A DNA stretch of 64,000 nucleotides from JACVRX01 sp035697245 (GCA_035697245.1 DASSDH010000133.1:4307-68306); one strand, 5' to 3'. Positions 1 through 8,706 are shown, counted from the first letter of the stretch. The notes: a model not told the origin generated them from the letters alone. Numbers and translations: made by a program.

Positions 1-616
1 TCTGCAGCCGGATGCCGCCATAGACGTAGTGCGTAACGGCTGCGGTGATCAGTCCGAGGATCACAGCAGCGAACCCGAAGCTCAGGACGTACCGCCACCA
101 TGGGTAGTCGAACGCGAACCACCCGATGTCCAGGCCGAACTCCTCGTCGGCTGTGCCGAACCCGCGTCCGTTCCGCCAGAGCAGGAACGTCTCCCACTGG
201 CCGGCCGCACTTCCACCCGCCATGAGCCCCAGCAGAATCGAGGCCACGATGACGACCCAGCGCCGGATCGGGTCGATCGCATCGCGGTAGCGGTCCAGGC
301 TCTGCTGCTCCGCGCTCATCGGCCGGTAGCGCGGACGGAGCCGGTGAGCGACGATCGCGTTGACGGAGATAGCGGCCGCCATCAACACGGCGAAGACGAC
401 GAACAACAGGGCCTCGGTGACGAGTTTGGTGGTGAACACGCTGACGAAGTCGACCGAGCTGAACCACAACCGCTCGGTCCACAGTGCGGTCGCGATGCCG
501 TAGATCACGGCGAGGACCGCAAGGACGATCAGCGTCGGAACCAGTGCTCGCGAGCGCTTGCGCGTTCCGCTGCGGTTCCGGAACGGCTGGGCGGGTCGTG
601 GGAGGTCCTGGCTCAC
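1..616 (-). CDS. UPF0182 family membrane protein, N-terminal part
   Basis: N-terminal 205 codons of a large membrane protein that runs off the left edge. It opens with a basic Arg-rich leader and then a hydrophobic helix at residues 29-46. A second hydrophobic stretch lies near residues 66-88 and a third near 121-139. The segments 'TALWTERLWFSSVDFVSVF' and 'DEEFGLDIGWFAFDYPWW' are typical of the UPF0182 family, whose function is unknown. The GTG start at 616 has only an AAGG-like stretch touching it, so the start is approximate. Family members usually exceed 900 residues, so most of the gene lies outside the window. Confidence 0.9.
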   Translation of the reverse strand, partial: MSQDLPRPAQPFRNRSGTRKRSRALVPTLIVLAVLAVIYGIATALWTERLWFSSVDFVSVFTTKLVTEALLFVVFAVLMAAAISVNAIVAHRLRPRYRPMSAEQQSLDRYRDAIDPIRRWVVIVASILLGLMAGGSAAGQWETFLLWRNGRGFGTADEEFGLDIGWFAFDYPWWRYVLSFGFAAVILGLITAAVTHYVYGGIRLQ

Positions 617-676
617 CCTTGCGAAGCTATCTCACCGTCACCACAGGTCAGGTAGCGCCCGTGCAACGATTCGGAC

Positions 677-1204
677 ATGCCCGACGCTCCGACCTCGCCG
701 CTCGCCCGCGCTGTCGCCGAGATCGAGCGGCACGTTGCCGGCGACGGATGGGACCAGGCGCCGCGGTTGTTCGCACTCGCCCCTACGGCCGATCTGCTCT
801 CGCGCGAGCCGGCGCTGGTCGATCGACTACGGGTTGGCGGCCAGGAACCGTCGGCGGACCAGCTCACTCCTATCGAGCAGGAGTTGCCCAACCAGCACCT
901 GGAGGACGCGCTGTTCACCATCGCCTGGCCTTCGACCGTCGTCGGCTGCGCTGTGGCGCTCGAGCGAATCGTCCTTCCGCCCGCTGCCGAGAGTGGCATG
1001 CCCGCCGCTCCTGCTGAGGCCGCCGCCTGGGCTGCCCGTCATCCTGATCGGGCCGACGTCCGGATCGTCGTCGCAGTGTTGCGCGACGGTGCGCGTTCGT
1101 CGGTCCTACGGGTGCGCGGTCACGACGACGACAGTGACCTGCTCCGCGAGACTGACTTGGCTCCCGACCTCACCGACGCACTGGCCGCCACCTTCGCCGA
1201 TTGA
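677..1204 (+). CDS. PPA1309 family protein
   Basis: A 175-residue soluble acidic protein that resembles the actinobacterial PPA1309 family, whose function is unknown. It begins with a helical N-terminus, carries a central 'LFTIAWPSTVVGCAVALER' segment and ends in an Asp-rich tail with 'VLRVRGHDDD'. It has no signal peptide or membrane segment. It is transcribed divergently from the UPF0182 gene and converges on the PDZ protease, an arrangement I remember as common in actinobacteria. There is no clear ribosome binding site before the ATG, so a leaderless transcript is possible. Confidence 0.85.
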   Translation: MPDAPTSPLARAVAEIERHVAGDGWDQAPRLFALAPTADLLSREPALVDRLRVGGQEPSADQLTPIEQELPNQHLEDALFTIAWPSTVVGCAVALERIVLPPAAESGMPAAPAEAAAWAARHPDRADVRIVVAVLRDGARSSVLRVRGHDDDSDLLRETDLAPDLTDALAATFAD

Positions 1205-1218
1205 GACCGGCTGGCGGG

Positions 1219-1254
1219 CCATCACCAGGCGAGTGGGTACAACGTGGTCATTCC
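1219..1254 (-). repeat. Internally deleted copy of dispersed palindromic element
   Basis: Read on the minus strand, these 36 bases begin GGAATGACCACGTT and end TCGCCTGGTGATGG. Both ends match the full copies at 25165-25246, 33039-33120 and 39986-40070. The central hairpin is missing and only its terminal GTAC remains. The copy sits between the convergent ends of the PPA1309 and PDZ protease genes. Confidence 0.75.
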
Positions 1255-1275
1255 GATCGCACGGGGAGGTGTCGC

Positions 1276-2325
1276 TCAGGCGCTGCAGGAAGGCAGGGAC
1301 TCCATGTCGCCTGCGGCGGCGGACTCGGCGGCGGCGATGGCGTCGTCGAGGGTCTCTATCCGCACGATCCGCATTTGGCCGGGGTCGGAGACGGCCGCCT
1401 CGTCGCAGTTGCCGGCCGGCGCGAGGAACAGCGTCGCCCCGTCGTCGGATGCCGCGGCGATCTTCTGCCGGATCCCTCCAATCGGGCCGACCTCACCGTC
1501 CGGACCGATGATGCCGGTGCCAGCGACGTGCATACCGTCGAGAAGAGCACCCGGCGTCAGCGTGTCGTATATCGCCAGCGCGAACACCATTCCGGCGGAC
1601 GGTCCGCCGATCCGGTCGTCGATGTTGACATCGATCTGCACCGGATATTCGTAGCCCACCGACGGGCTGAAACCGACGATCGTCCGGCCGTCGTCCTCAG
1701 CGGCCTGACTGCCTACCGTCTCGGTGCGTTCCGCGCCGTCACGCTCGACGACGAACTCGATGCGGTCTCCGGGCTCGTGCGCAGTGACCACCTCGACGAC
1801 GTCCTGAGGCGTCTTGATCGGCGTTCCATCCACAGAAATGACGACGTCGCCCGGCACCAGGACTCCGTCGGCCGGCGCCCCGTTGACAACAGTGTCGACG
1901 ACGACGATCTCGGGGACCTCCAGGCCCAGTTCACGCAATGCAGCGACTTTCGCGGTCTCTTGGGACCGCTCGAGCAACTGGGCGTTTTCCTCGCGCGCCT
2001 CGTCGGCCGTCACGTCCTGCGGATAGACCAGCTCGCGGGGAAGGACCGTCCGGTCCGGATCCAGCCACGCCTGCAGCGCGCCGAGCAGGCCCAGCTTGCG
2101 ATCGGCCGGCGTGACGCCGACGGTGGTGAGGTCGAGCACGCCTTCGGTCGGGTACGTCTCGGCTCCGCTGATCTCGATCACCGGTTCGCCGTCCCACACG
2201 CCGAGGGTGTCCTCCACCGGTCCGGGTGAATAGACGACATACGGAACCGGGAACAGCGAGGCTGCGGCGACAAGCACGACAAGGAGCGCGCCAGAGACGG
2301 CAAGCGTCGCGGTGCGACGGGACAT
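1276..2325 (-). CDS. PDZ domain-containing Lon-like serine protease (YlbL family)
   Basis: A 349-residue protein anchored by one N-terminal membrane helix (about residues 8-26) and otherwise predicted to be outside the membrane. A PDZ domain covers roughly 130-215. A Lon-type S16 peptidase domain follows with the catalytic pair visible: Ser243 in 'GGPSAGM' and Lys288 in 'GGIRQK'. It lacks an AAA+ module, as is usual for the YlbL group. Substrates are unknown, but the family is thought to degrade membrane or exported proteins. It has the same orientation as the UPF0182 gene and converges on the PPA1309 gene. No Shine-Dalgarno sequence is visible before the ATG. Confidence 0.93.
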   Translation of the reverse strand: MSRRTATLAVSGALLVVLVAAASLFPVPYVVYSPGPVEDTLGVWDGEPVIEISGAETYPTEGVLDLTTVGVTPADRKLGLLGALQAWLDPDRTVLPRELVYPQDVTADEAREENAQLLERSQETAKVAALRELGLEVPEIVVVDTVVNGAPADGVLVPGDVVISVDGTPIKTPQDVVEVVTAHEPGDRIEFVVERDGAERTETVGSQAAEDDGRTIVGFSPSVGYEYPVQIDVNIDDRIGGPSAGMVFALAIYDTLTPGALLDGMHVAGTGIIGPDGEVGPIGGIRQKIAAASDDGATLFLAPAGNCDEAAVSDPGQMRIVRIETLDDAIAAAESAAAGDMESLPSCSA

Positions 2326-2410
2326 TTCGGCGGCCCGGTCCTCACTGATTGGTTCGACAAGTATCGACGAGCCTATGGCTGGTAGCTGAGAGCAAGCTGA
2401 GGCGCGACCT

Positions 2411-2833
2411 CTACGGTGAGCCGACCCACTCCGCGTCGCCGTCGTCGAACAGCTGGCGCTTCCAGATCGGGACCCGTGCCTTGAGCTCGTCGATGAGCCG
2501 TCGGCACGCGGCGAAGGCCTCCGCCCGGTGCGGTGCGGCCGCCGCCACTACGACCGCGATGTCACCGACCTTCAACTCGCCCACACGATGCACGGCAGCC
2601 AGAGCGTTTACCGGGGACGTCGACGCGATCTCGTCGGTCACGTCATGGAGGACGTCAGAAACCGACGGATGTGCGGTGTACTCGAGCTCCGTCACGCTCT
2701 TGCCACGGTCGACATCACGCACCGTCCCCACGAACAGGCAGATGCCGCCGGTTGATGGGTCGCTGACGGCCGCGAGCACCTCGTCGACGGATAGCTGCTC
2801 GTCGCGCACATCCAGCAGGCGCACGATCCCCAC
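2411..2833 (-). CDS. moaE: Molybdopterin synthase catalytic subunit MoaE
   Basis: A 140-residue protein of the usual MoaE length. MoaE works with thiocarboxylated MoaD to convert cyclic pyranopterin monophosphate to molybdopterin. Family marks include 'GTVRD' near residue 36, 'AVHRVGELKVGD' at 80-91 and the active-site segment 'VPIWKRQ' with Lys125. The start is a GTG. The gene lies 85 bases upstream of the PDZ protease on the same strand. No moaD is visible in the window, and the MoeB/MoeZ-type activator is about 27 kb away. Confidence 0.93.
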   Translation of the reverse strand: MGIVRLLDVRDEQLSVDEVLAAVSDPSTGGICLFVGTVRDVDRGKSVTELEYTAHPSVSDVLHDVTDEIASTSPVNALAAVHRVGELKVGDIAVVVAAAAPHRAEAFAACRRLIDELKARVPIWKRQLFDDGDAEWVGSP

Positions 2834-3068
2834 GCCGCGAACCTAGTGCACTTAAGGCCGACTACGCCAAGATCAACTGGCCTCAAAACGGCCAGCGGCA
2901 CGCGCGCGTGTCGTGTCATGTGCGATCAGTCGGTCGACCGGGGGCGGCCTCCGCGTTGCGCCGAACGCGAACCACCTGTGGGCACGGATCTACGTCGGCG
3001 GATCGGCCGACTACCGTGGACGGCATGAGGCGCTTCAAAGTGCTGCCGCTCGAGTTCGAGGCTCGACC

Positions 3069-4436
3069 ATGAGCGACGTGCCGTTCGGCTTCCGGTCCGG
3101 CGACGATCCGGACCAGCCCGACGACGAGACCGAGGGCGTGCCAGCGCAGCGACCCGGTGGCGACGAGGCAAGCGGCCCGCAGGATCCGCTCTCGCAGTTG
3201 TTGGGATCGCTCGGCACGGGTGGCCCGGGAGCTCCTGACATCGGCGCCATGCTCCAGCAGCTCGGCCGGATGCTCTCGTGGACCGGGGGGCCGGTGAACT
3301 GGGACCTCGCGAACCAGTCCGCTCGCCAGGTCGTCGCCGCGGCGGGCGACAAGTCGGTCAGCGCGGTCGAGCGCCGGACGGTGGAAGATGCCTTTCGGCT
3401 GGCCGACACCTGGCTCGACCAAGCCACCGCCTTCCCGGCCACCGGCGGCTCGCCACGTACGTGGAGCCGGGCCGAGTGGGTGGAGGGAACCCAAGCAGCG
3501 TGGCGTGAGCTCGTCGAACCGGTCGCCGCCAAGGTGTCGACGGCGATGGGCAACGCGCTGCCGCCGGAGATGGCCCAGGCCGCCGGCCCGTTGGTCGGCA
3601 TGATGCAACAGGTCGGCGTGTCGATGTGGGGCGCCCAGGTCGGCCAGGGGATCGGAAAGCTTGCCGGCGAAGTCGTCGGGTCCGCGGACATCGGCCTGCC
3701 GCTCGCCGAGGGGCACCCGACGCTGCTACCCGCCAACGTGCGGGCATTCGGGGAAGGGCTCGGCCTCGAAGAACGCGACGTGACGCTCTACCTCGCGCTA
3801 CGCGAGAGCGCGCACCTGCGCCTGTTCGCCCACGCGCCCTGGTTGCGTCCGCACCTGATCGCACTGGTCGAGGAATACGCCCGGAACATCTCAGTCGACA
3901 CCGACCGGATCGAGTCGTCGTTGCGCGAGATCGACCCGCAGCGGCCCGAGACCATCCAGGAGGCCCTCGAGGGCGGCTTGTTCGACCTGCCGACGACATC
4001 GGAGCAGAAGGCCGCCCTGGAGCGCCTCGAGCTGGCCCTGGCGCTGGTCGAGGGATGGGTCGACGACGTGGTTACACAGGCGACGGACGGACGTCTGCCG
4101 TCGGCGCCGGCGCTCCGTGAAATGGTGCGGCGCCGCCGGGCGACGGGCGGGCCGGCTGAGCAGACGTTCGCCACCTTGGTAGGGCTCGAGTTGCGGCCGC
4201 GGCGGCTGCGTGAGGCATCAGCGTTCTGGAGCGCCGTCCGCGACGCTCGCGGTCTCGACGGCCGGGACGGGGTGTGGGGGCATCCGGACCTGCTGCCCAC
4301 GGCCGACGACCTCGTCGATCCGGCGGCCTACCTGGGTCGTGCCGAACTCGACGTGTCCGCGCTCGACGCGTCGGCACCTACGGAGACGCCGGAGACGCCG
4401 GACGACGACGACGACGACTCACGTCCAGTCGACTAG
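3069..4436 (+). CDS. Zinc-dependent metalloprotease-type protein (DUF2342 family)
   Basis: A 455-residue cytosolic protein. After a disordered acidic N-terminus (about residues 1-45) it is mostly helical. The family's HExxH-like position appears in 'ALRESAHLRLFAHAPW', where Ser replaces the more common second residue. The C-terminus ends in a run of Asp. Members are annotated as zinc-dependent metalloproteases or coenzyme F420-associated hydrolases, and I cannot decide from sequence whether the site is active. I placed the start at the ATG with GAGG eight bases upstream rather than at an earlier in-frame codon. The stop overlaps the end of the next, convergent gene by four bases. Confidence 0.82.
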   Translation: MSDVPFGFRSGDDPDQPDDETEGVPAQRPGGDEASGPQDPLSQLLGSLGTGGPGAPDIGAMLQQLGRMLSWTGGPVNWDLANQSARQVVAAAGDKSVSAVERRTVEDAFRLADTWLDQATAFPATGGSPRTWSRAEWVEGTQAAWRELVEPVAAKVSTAMGNALPPEMAQAAGPLVGMMQQVGVSMWGAQVGQGIGKLAGEVVGSADIGLPLAEGHPTLLPANVRAFGEGLGLEERDVTLYLALRESAHLRLFAHAPWLRPHLIALVEEYARNISVDTDRIESSLREIDPQRPETIQEALEGGLFDLPTTSEQKAALERLELALALVEGWVDDVVTQATDGRLPSAPALREMVRRRRATGGPAEQTFATLVGLELRPRRLREASAFWSAVRDARGLDGRDGVWGHPDLLPTADDLVDPAAYLGRAELDVSALDASAPTETPETPDDDDDDSRPVD

Positions 4437-4948
4437 TTCTCCTCCATGTTCCCGCCGGCAGCGTGGGATAGACCGTCGAGAAAGCCGCGAGCCCGTTCCG
4501 AGCGGGGGTATCGCTGCACAAGGTCCCAGAACTCGGGCCGGTGGTCGATGATCATCAGATGCGCGAGCTCGTGGACGAGCACGTAATCGAGCACCCATTG
4601 AGGCACGCCCCTGAGCCGGTCGGAAATCCGGATCGACCGGTCGGTCGGTGTACACGAACCCCACCGGCTCTGCTGGATCGCCGACCAGCGCACGCTCAGC
4701 GGCTGTGCTTGACCGTCGAGATATCGCCGCGACAGTTCCCGCGCACGGACGAGCAGCTGCTCGTCGCTCGGCCGCCGGCGGCCCTCCTTGGTCGCAAGCC
4801 GGCGCAGCATGGTGTCGACCCACTGCTGTTCTTCGGCCTTGCTGAACCGCGCCGGCACACAGACCACGACGTGGCCGTTCTCGCGGAAGGCGGTCACCGT
4901 GCGACGACGGCGCGCGGAGCGCCGAACCTCGACGACCGGCTCGTCCAT
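4433..4948 (-). CDS. YgjP-like M48-type metallopeptidase (DUF45)
   Basis: A 171-residue protein with the zinc-binding 'HELAHL' motif followed by 'HRPEFWDLV', in the spacing of the YgjP/WLM metallopeptidase group. Upstream is the family segment 'SRWGSCT'. It has no signal peptide, so it should be cytosolic. The substrate is unknown. It converges with the preceding metalloprotease-type gene and overlaps its stop by four bases. Upstream lies a 615-base stretch without a gene. Confidence 0.88.
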   Translation of the reverse strand: MDEPVVEVRRSARRRRTVTAFRENGHVVVCVPARFSKAEEQQWVDTMLRRLATKEGRRRPSDEQLLVRARELSRRYLDGQAQPLSVRWSAIQQSRWGSCTPTDRSIRISDRLRGVPQWVLDYVLVHELAHLMIIDHRPEFWDLVQRYPRSERARGFLDGLSHAAGGNMEEN

Positions 4949-4984
4949 GCGCGAACCGTACCGGGCAACCTGGTCGAAAACTTG

Positions 4985-5126
4985 TCATCCACACCCGGTG
5001 GAAAGCGTCGACGCTGGCCAGCACGTGCATCGGCACATGAGAACGCACGTTTTCAACAGCCTTGCCCACCGCTGTTCCACAGTGGTGCACGGCGTGTCGC
5101 ACAGGTCGTCCACAGAGTTTTCCACA
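4985..5126 (+). other. Cluster of DnaA-box-like nonamers
   Basis: Five related nonamers lie within 142 bases and face the same way: TCATCCACA (4985), TTTTCAACA (5050), TGTTCCACA (5073), TCGTCCACA (5106) and TTTTCCACA (5118). The last two differ by one base from the actinobacterial DnaA consensus TTGTCCACA. No dnaA, dnaN or recF gene is near. This could be a titration site, a regulatory site or chance. Confidence 0.35.
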
Positions 5127-5154
5127 GGACGTGGACGGAACTCGGCTGACTGCG

Positions 5155-5183
5155 TTGACCGCCTACCGGTCCACCTTTACGGT
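5155..5183 (+). promoter_or_regulatory. SigA-like promoter without an obvious adjacent gene
   Basis: TTGACC (5155-5160), then 17 bases, then TACGGT (5178-5183). This fits the vegetative actinobacterial pattern TTGAC-17-TANNNT. The nearest downstream gene on this strand begins about 380 bases later, so the transcript would have a long leader or encode a small RNA. Confidence 0.4.
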
Positions 5184-5552
5184 CATCCAAGGACGGGCCC
5201 CTCGTCACCGGCCGGTCGCACGCACGGGGAAGGCGTGCAGGCCGCGACGACCGGGCTGGGGGAACCCGCCGCAATGCCGGCCGTACGGTCGTCTCGGTAC
5301 CCTGCAGCTGAGACCACCGCACGGTCGGCTGTACGTCTTAGGCACGGGTCGAATGCAGGTGCGCGGGCGCTGCCCGCTTCCACCATGATCGACGAACCGT
5401 AGCGGGGTCCGAAGCCCAGCAAAGGCGTGTGATCAGGGTAATGGGCCGAATGTTGGCCGGATTTGACGGTGTTTGCCCAGGTTTACACCATCGCCGATGA
5501 CGAGAACAACGAGTGGCTGCCGTATGGTGTGACGCCGACCGAGAACGAAGAC
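5184..5552. other. Stretch without a recognised gene
   Basis: I see no convincing protein gene here on either strand. Open frames exist but have neither ribosome binding sites nor family features. The stretch holds several short GC-rich inverted repeats and lies between an orphan promoter-like sequence and the DUF5679 gene. It could be the leader of that gene or a small RNA. A GGGGGAACCC segment recalled the c-di-AMP riboswitch, but the rest of that motif is absent. Confidence 0.3.
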
Positions 5553-5563
5553 AGGAGGTCATC

Positions 5564-5734
5564 GTGACCGAGATTGGCACCGAGACATACTCGGGCGAGT
5601 TCTACTGCGTGAAGTGCAAAGCCAAGCGCGAGGCAAGTGGCAACGTGGTTGTCAACGACAAGGGCACCCGGATGGCGAAGGCCACCTGCCCGGTCTGTTC
5701 GACGAACCTCAACCGGATCCTCGGGAAGGCCTGA
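5564..5734 (+). CDS. DUF5679 zinc-ribbon-like small protein
   Basis: A 56-residue protein with two CxxC pairs, 'CVKCKAKRE' and 'CPVC', separated by about 28 residues. That is the pattern of a small zinc ribbon, and it matches the actinobacterial DUF5679 family of unknown function. The GTG start is well supported by AGGAGG at 5553-5558, five bases upstream. A 13-bp stem-loop follows the stop. The strong ribosome binding site suggests abundant expression. Confidence 0.88.
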   Translation: MTEIGTETYSGEFYCVKCKAKREASGNVVVNDKGTRMAKATCPVCSTNLNRILGKA

Positions 5735-5748
5735 GCACCTCCACAGCC

Positions 5749-5788
5749 GGTGAGGGGCGGCGTCCACAACCGGATGCCGCCCCTCACC
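5749..5788 (+). terminator. Perfect 13-bp stem-loop after the DUF5679 gene
   Basis: GGTGAGGGGCGGC (5749-5761) pairs without mismatch with GCCGCCCCTCACC (5776-5788) across a 14-base loop, starting 15 bases after the stop codon. No U-tract follows, which is common for actinobacterial hairpin terminators. Confidence 0.7.
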
Positions 5789-5909
5789 GCGACAACGTCA
5801 CACAGTGCTGCGTACTGGTGGGCTGTGGACGACGAAGCCCGGCGCGGAGCCGGAGCGGGCATGATTCCGCCGTGCCCGGTCCGCTCGGAAAGCGTCGTGG
5901 AGGTCCGCC

Positions 5910-6938
5910 GTGCGCCCCCTCGTTCATCCCGCGCTGGCCAGGGTCTGGCGGGACTCGACCACCGTTCAGATCGGCCTCGATCCGGCCCGGGCTGTGGTGT
6001 TGGCGGGGCTCGGCCCGACTGAGGTCGCCGTACTCCGGTCTATGGACGGAGTCCGGGACATCGCCGCGCTCCGAGCGGCGGCCGAGCGCGTCGGCGGCAG
6101 CGCCGCAGCCGCAGATCGGTTGGTGGAGATTCTCGACGGTGCAGGCGTACTGATCGACGGTGATCGCGTCCGCCTCAGTGATTCCGGCGATGCCCTTGCT
6201 CCGGACCGGGTCAGCCGCGGCCTGCTCGGGGCGGCGGTCGGCTCGGAAGAAGCGGGCCTGCCAGTGGAAGCCCACGACCCGCTGGCAACCCGGCGGCAGG
6301 CGCACGTCGAGGTGCGGGGTGCCGGCCGGATCGGTGCGACGATCGCGCGGCTGCTCTCGGCAGCGGGCGTCGGTCAGGTCAGCGTGGAGGACTTCGGGCG
6401 GACGACGGCCCACGACGTCATGCCCGGCGGATTGAGCCCGGACGACGCCGGCCTGCCTCGAGGACTAGCGGTCTCGGCCACGCTGCCCGACGGGCCGGAC
6501 CGCCCCGACCGCGGCCCCGACCTGGTCGTGCTGGCGCCGACGGCAACTCTGGCCCGCGATGACGCCGCTGCCCTGCTCCGCATCGGCATCCCGCACCTGA
6601 CAGCTAGCGTGATCGAGACCACCGGCGTCGTCGGGCCTCTGGTACTGCCTGGCGCGTCGTCCTGCCTGCGCTGCCACGACTTGCACCGCACGGACCGCGA
6701 CCCAGCCTGGCCGCGGATCATTGCCCAGGCCGATCGTCGTCTTACGGGCGTCGCGGCCTGCGACGTCACCCTCGCGGCCCTGGTGGCCGCCCTTGCCGCC
6801 CAGCAGGTCCTGGCTCATCTCGACGGATTCGTCCCGGCCACCGTTGACGGCACCGTGGAGACCTCGCTGCCGTTCGGGATGCCGCGTCGCCGCAGCTGGC
6901 AACCACATCCGGCCTGCGGCTGCACCTGGGCCGCCTGA
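5910..6938 (+). CDS. ThiF/HesA-like protein
   Basis: A 342-residue protein with a Rossmann-type 'VRGAGRIGATIARLLSAAGV' segment near the middle, as in E1-like ThiF/MoeB proteins. A Cys pair 'CLRCHDLHR' follows, and the end 'HPACGCTW' supplies further likely metal ligands. The N-terminal 120 residues resemble the leader-binding part of TOMM-type ThiF proteins. The adenylating residues are not clearly complete, so catalysis is uncertain. The GTG start has GGAGG six bases upstream. I recall an equivalent gene at this position in M. tuberculosis (Rv3196). Confidence 0.75.
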   Translation: MRPLVHPALARVWRDSTTVQIGLDPARAVVLAGLGPTEVAVLRSMDGVRDIAALRAAAERVGGSAAAADRLVEILDGAGVLIDGDRVRLSDSGDALAPDRVSRGLLGAAVGSEEAGLPVEAHDPLATRRQAHVEVRGAGRIGATIARLLSAAGVGQVSVEDFGRTTAHDVMPGGLSPDDAGLPRGLAVSATLPDGPDRPDRGPDLVVLAPTATLARDDAAALLRIGIPHLTASVIETTGVVGPLVLPGASSCLRCHDLHRTDRDPAWPRIIAQADRRLTGVAACDVTLAALVAALAAQQVLAHLDGFVPATVDGTVETSLPFGMPRRRSWQPHPACGCTWAA

Positions 6939-6994
6939 GGCGTCGCTGCAGCCTGACCGTATGGGGGTAGCCCCGCGCTCGCCGTCTTGGCGCG

Positions 6995-8626
6995 TCAGCG
7001 AAGTTTCGGCAAGGTCTGCTCGCCGACCAGCACGGGGCGAAACAGGTCGCCACGCTCGGCCAGCCGGTCGAACACGTTCCGGACCGTGACAGCATCCGGT
7101 CGGAGCGAAGGATCCTCGAGCTCGTCCCAGGACACCGGAGCGGACACCGGCGCTCCGGGGGCGGCCCGCGGGCTGTAAGGAGCGATCAGCGTCTTGTTGA
7201 TGGCGTTCTGGGTGTAGTCGAGCCGAGCCTGGCCGCCGCGGTCTCGTACCTCCCACTTCCAGCTCACCAGTTCCGGCACCACCGCGGAGACAGTACGTGA
7301 CAGCTGCTCGACCCAGGCTCGGGTTTCGGCGAACGTCGGCCCGCGGGTGATGGGAATCCAGATCTGGATGCCGCGCCGGCCGGTGAGCTTCGGCTGGCCC
7401 CGGACGCCGAGATGTTCCAAGGCGGTGCGATGGAGCCGAGCCAGAGTCAGCACGTCGTCCCAGCTGGTGGCCTCGCCGGGGTCGAGGTCGATCAGCGCGT
7501 ACGTCGGGCGATGCGGCGCGTCGGTCCGCGAGGTCCAGGCGTGCCATTCCAATGCGCCGAAGTTCGCCACCCAGACCAGCGCGGCAGGCTCGTTGACCAC
7601 GAGGTACGTGGTCGTCTCGCCTGGATCGGCTCCTGGGTCCTCCCAGCGGGAGAGCCACTCGGGAGCGTGTTGAGGAACCTGTTTGTGCCAGAAGCCTTTC
7701 GACCCCGCGCCGTTCGGGTAGCGGTGCATGTTCAACGGCCGGCCGGCGAGGTAGGGCAGAACGACGGGCGCGATCTGTGCTGCGTATCGAACGAACACGC
7801 GCTTGGTTGTCGCCGACTCGCGGCGACGTGCGGGGAACAGCACCTTGTCAAGGTTCGTCAGCCGCAGCGTACGGCCGAACACCTCCCACTTCCCGCTCGC
7901 GCCCAGCGCGTCCAGCGCCGCGAGCTCGTCCGCGCTCGGCCCGGGCACGCCCGTGGGGCGGAGCGCGATCGATGCCTCGGCGGCGGGCAGGTCCGAGCGC
8001 CACATCCGATCCGGATCGGCCTTGACCTCGTCGTTGGTGCGACCGCTGAGCACGGATCGGGGATGGTCCTCGGCGTCCCAGCCGTCGACGGCGTGCTCGT
8101 CGCGCTTGTGGACGAGGAGCCACTGCTCCCTGCCAGTACGCGCCCCCGAGCCGTCCCGGTCGCGACGCACCAGCACCAGCCGGCCGCGCAGCTTGTGGCC
8201 GTACATGTCGGCGTGCAGCTCGCCCGCGGCCACCGCCGTGGCCGGGTTGTCGGTGCCGCGCGGCTCCCATGTGCCGATGTCCCACACGACCACGTCGCCG
8301 CCGCCGTACTCGCCCTTGGGGATCACGCCCTCGAAGTCGAGATATTCGATCGGATGGTCCTCGACGTGTACAGCCGTCCGCTTCGCCCGGGGATCCAGTG
8401 TCGGACCTCTCGGTACTGCCCAGCTGGCCAGGACACCGTCGATCTCGAGCCGCAGGTCGTAATGCAAGCGCCTGGCGCGGTGTCGTTGGACGACGAATCG
8501 GCGTCCAGTGGCCGATTCCAGCGGCGTGGACGCTCCGGCTGGCTCGGGTGTGCGGTCGAAGTCCCGCTTCTCGCGGTAGCGAGCGAGCTTCTTCGAAGCC
8601 TTCGGCGAGCGCTTCGTCGCAGACAT
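6995..8626 (-). CDS. LigD-type phosphoesterase-polymerase, no ligase domain
   Basis: A 543-residue protein with two of the three LigD modules used in bacterial non-homologous end joining. The 3'-phosphoesterase domain (about 40-190) shows His49, His55 and Asp57 in 'QRHRARRLHYDLRLE'. The polymerase/primase domain (about 250-530) shows the metal-binding pair Asp380 and Asp382 in 'ALIDLDPG' and a third acid, Asp470, in 'ARLDYTQN'. There is no ATP-dependent ligase module, and neither Ku nor a separate ligase gene is in the window. The ATG has GAGGGG close upstream. The gene is divergent from the ABC1 kinase gene. Confidence 0.93.
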   Translation of the reverse strand: MSATKRSPKASKKLARYREKRDFDRTPEPAGASTPLESATGRRFVVQRHRARRLHYDLRLEIDGVLASWAVPRGPTLDPRAKRTAVHVEDHPIEYLDFEGVIPKGEYGGGDVVVWDIGTWEPRGTDNPATAVAAGELHADMYGHKLRGRLVLVRRDRDGSGARTGREQWLLVHKRDEHAVDGWDAEDHPRSVLSGRTNDEVKADPDRMWRSDLPAAEASIALRPTGVPGPSADELAALDALGASGKWEVFGRTLRLTNLDKVLFPARRRESATTKRVFVRYAAQIAPVVLPYLAGRPLNMHRYPNGAGSKGFWHKQVPQHAPEWLSRWEDPGADPGETTTYLVVNEPAALVWVANFGALEWHAWTSRTDAPHRPTYALIDLDPGEATSWDDVLTLARLHRTALEHLGVRGQPKLTGRRGIQIWIPITRGPTFAETRAWVEQLSRTVSAVVPELVSWKWEVRDRGGQARLDYTQNAINKTLIAPYSPRAAPGAPVSAPVSWDELEDPSLRPDAVTVRNVFDRLAERGDLFRPVLVGEQTLPKLR

Positions 8627-8706
8627 GGATCCCCTCGACCGCAGGATGTCACTCGATCATGACCGAGCCCGCGCTCGAATGGCGAGGGACAAGGGAGAAT
8701 GCGGAC

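Noticed and set aside
5220..5400. A GGGGGAACCC segment resembling part of a c-di-AMP (ydaO) riboswitch
   Set aside because: The other conserved pieces, notably the GGGGTGAATC-type segment, are absent, and the downstream gene is not a typical target.
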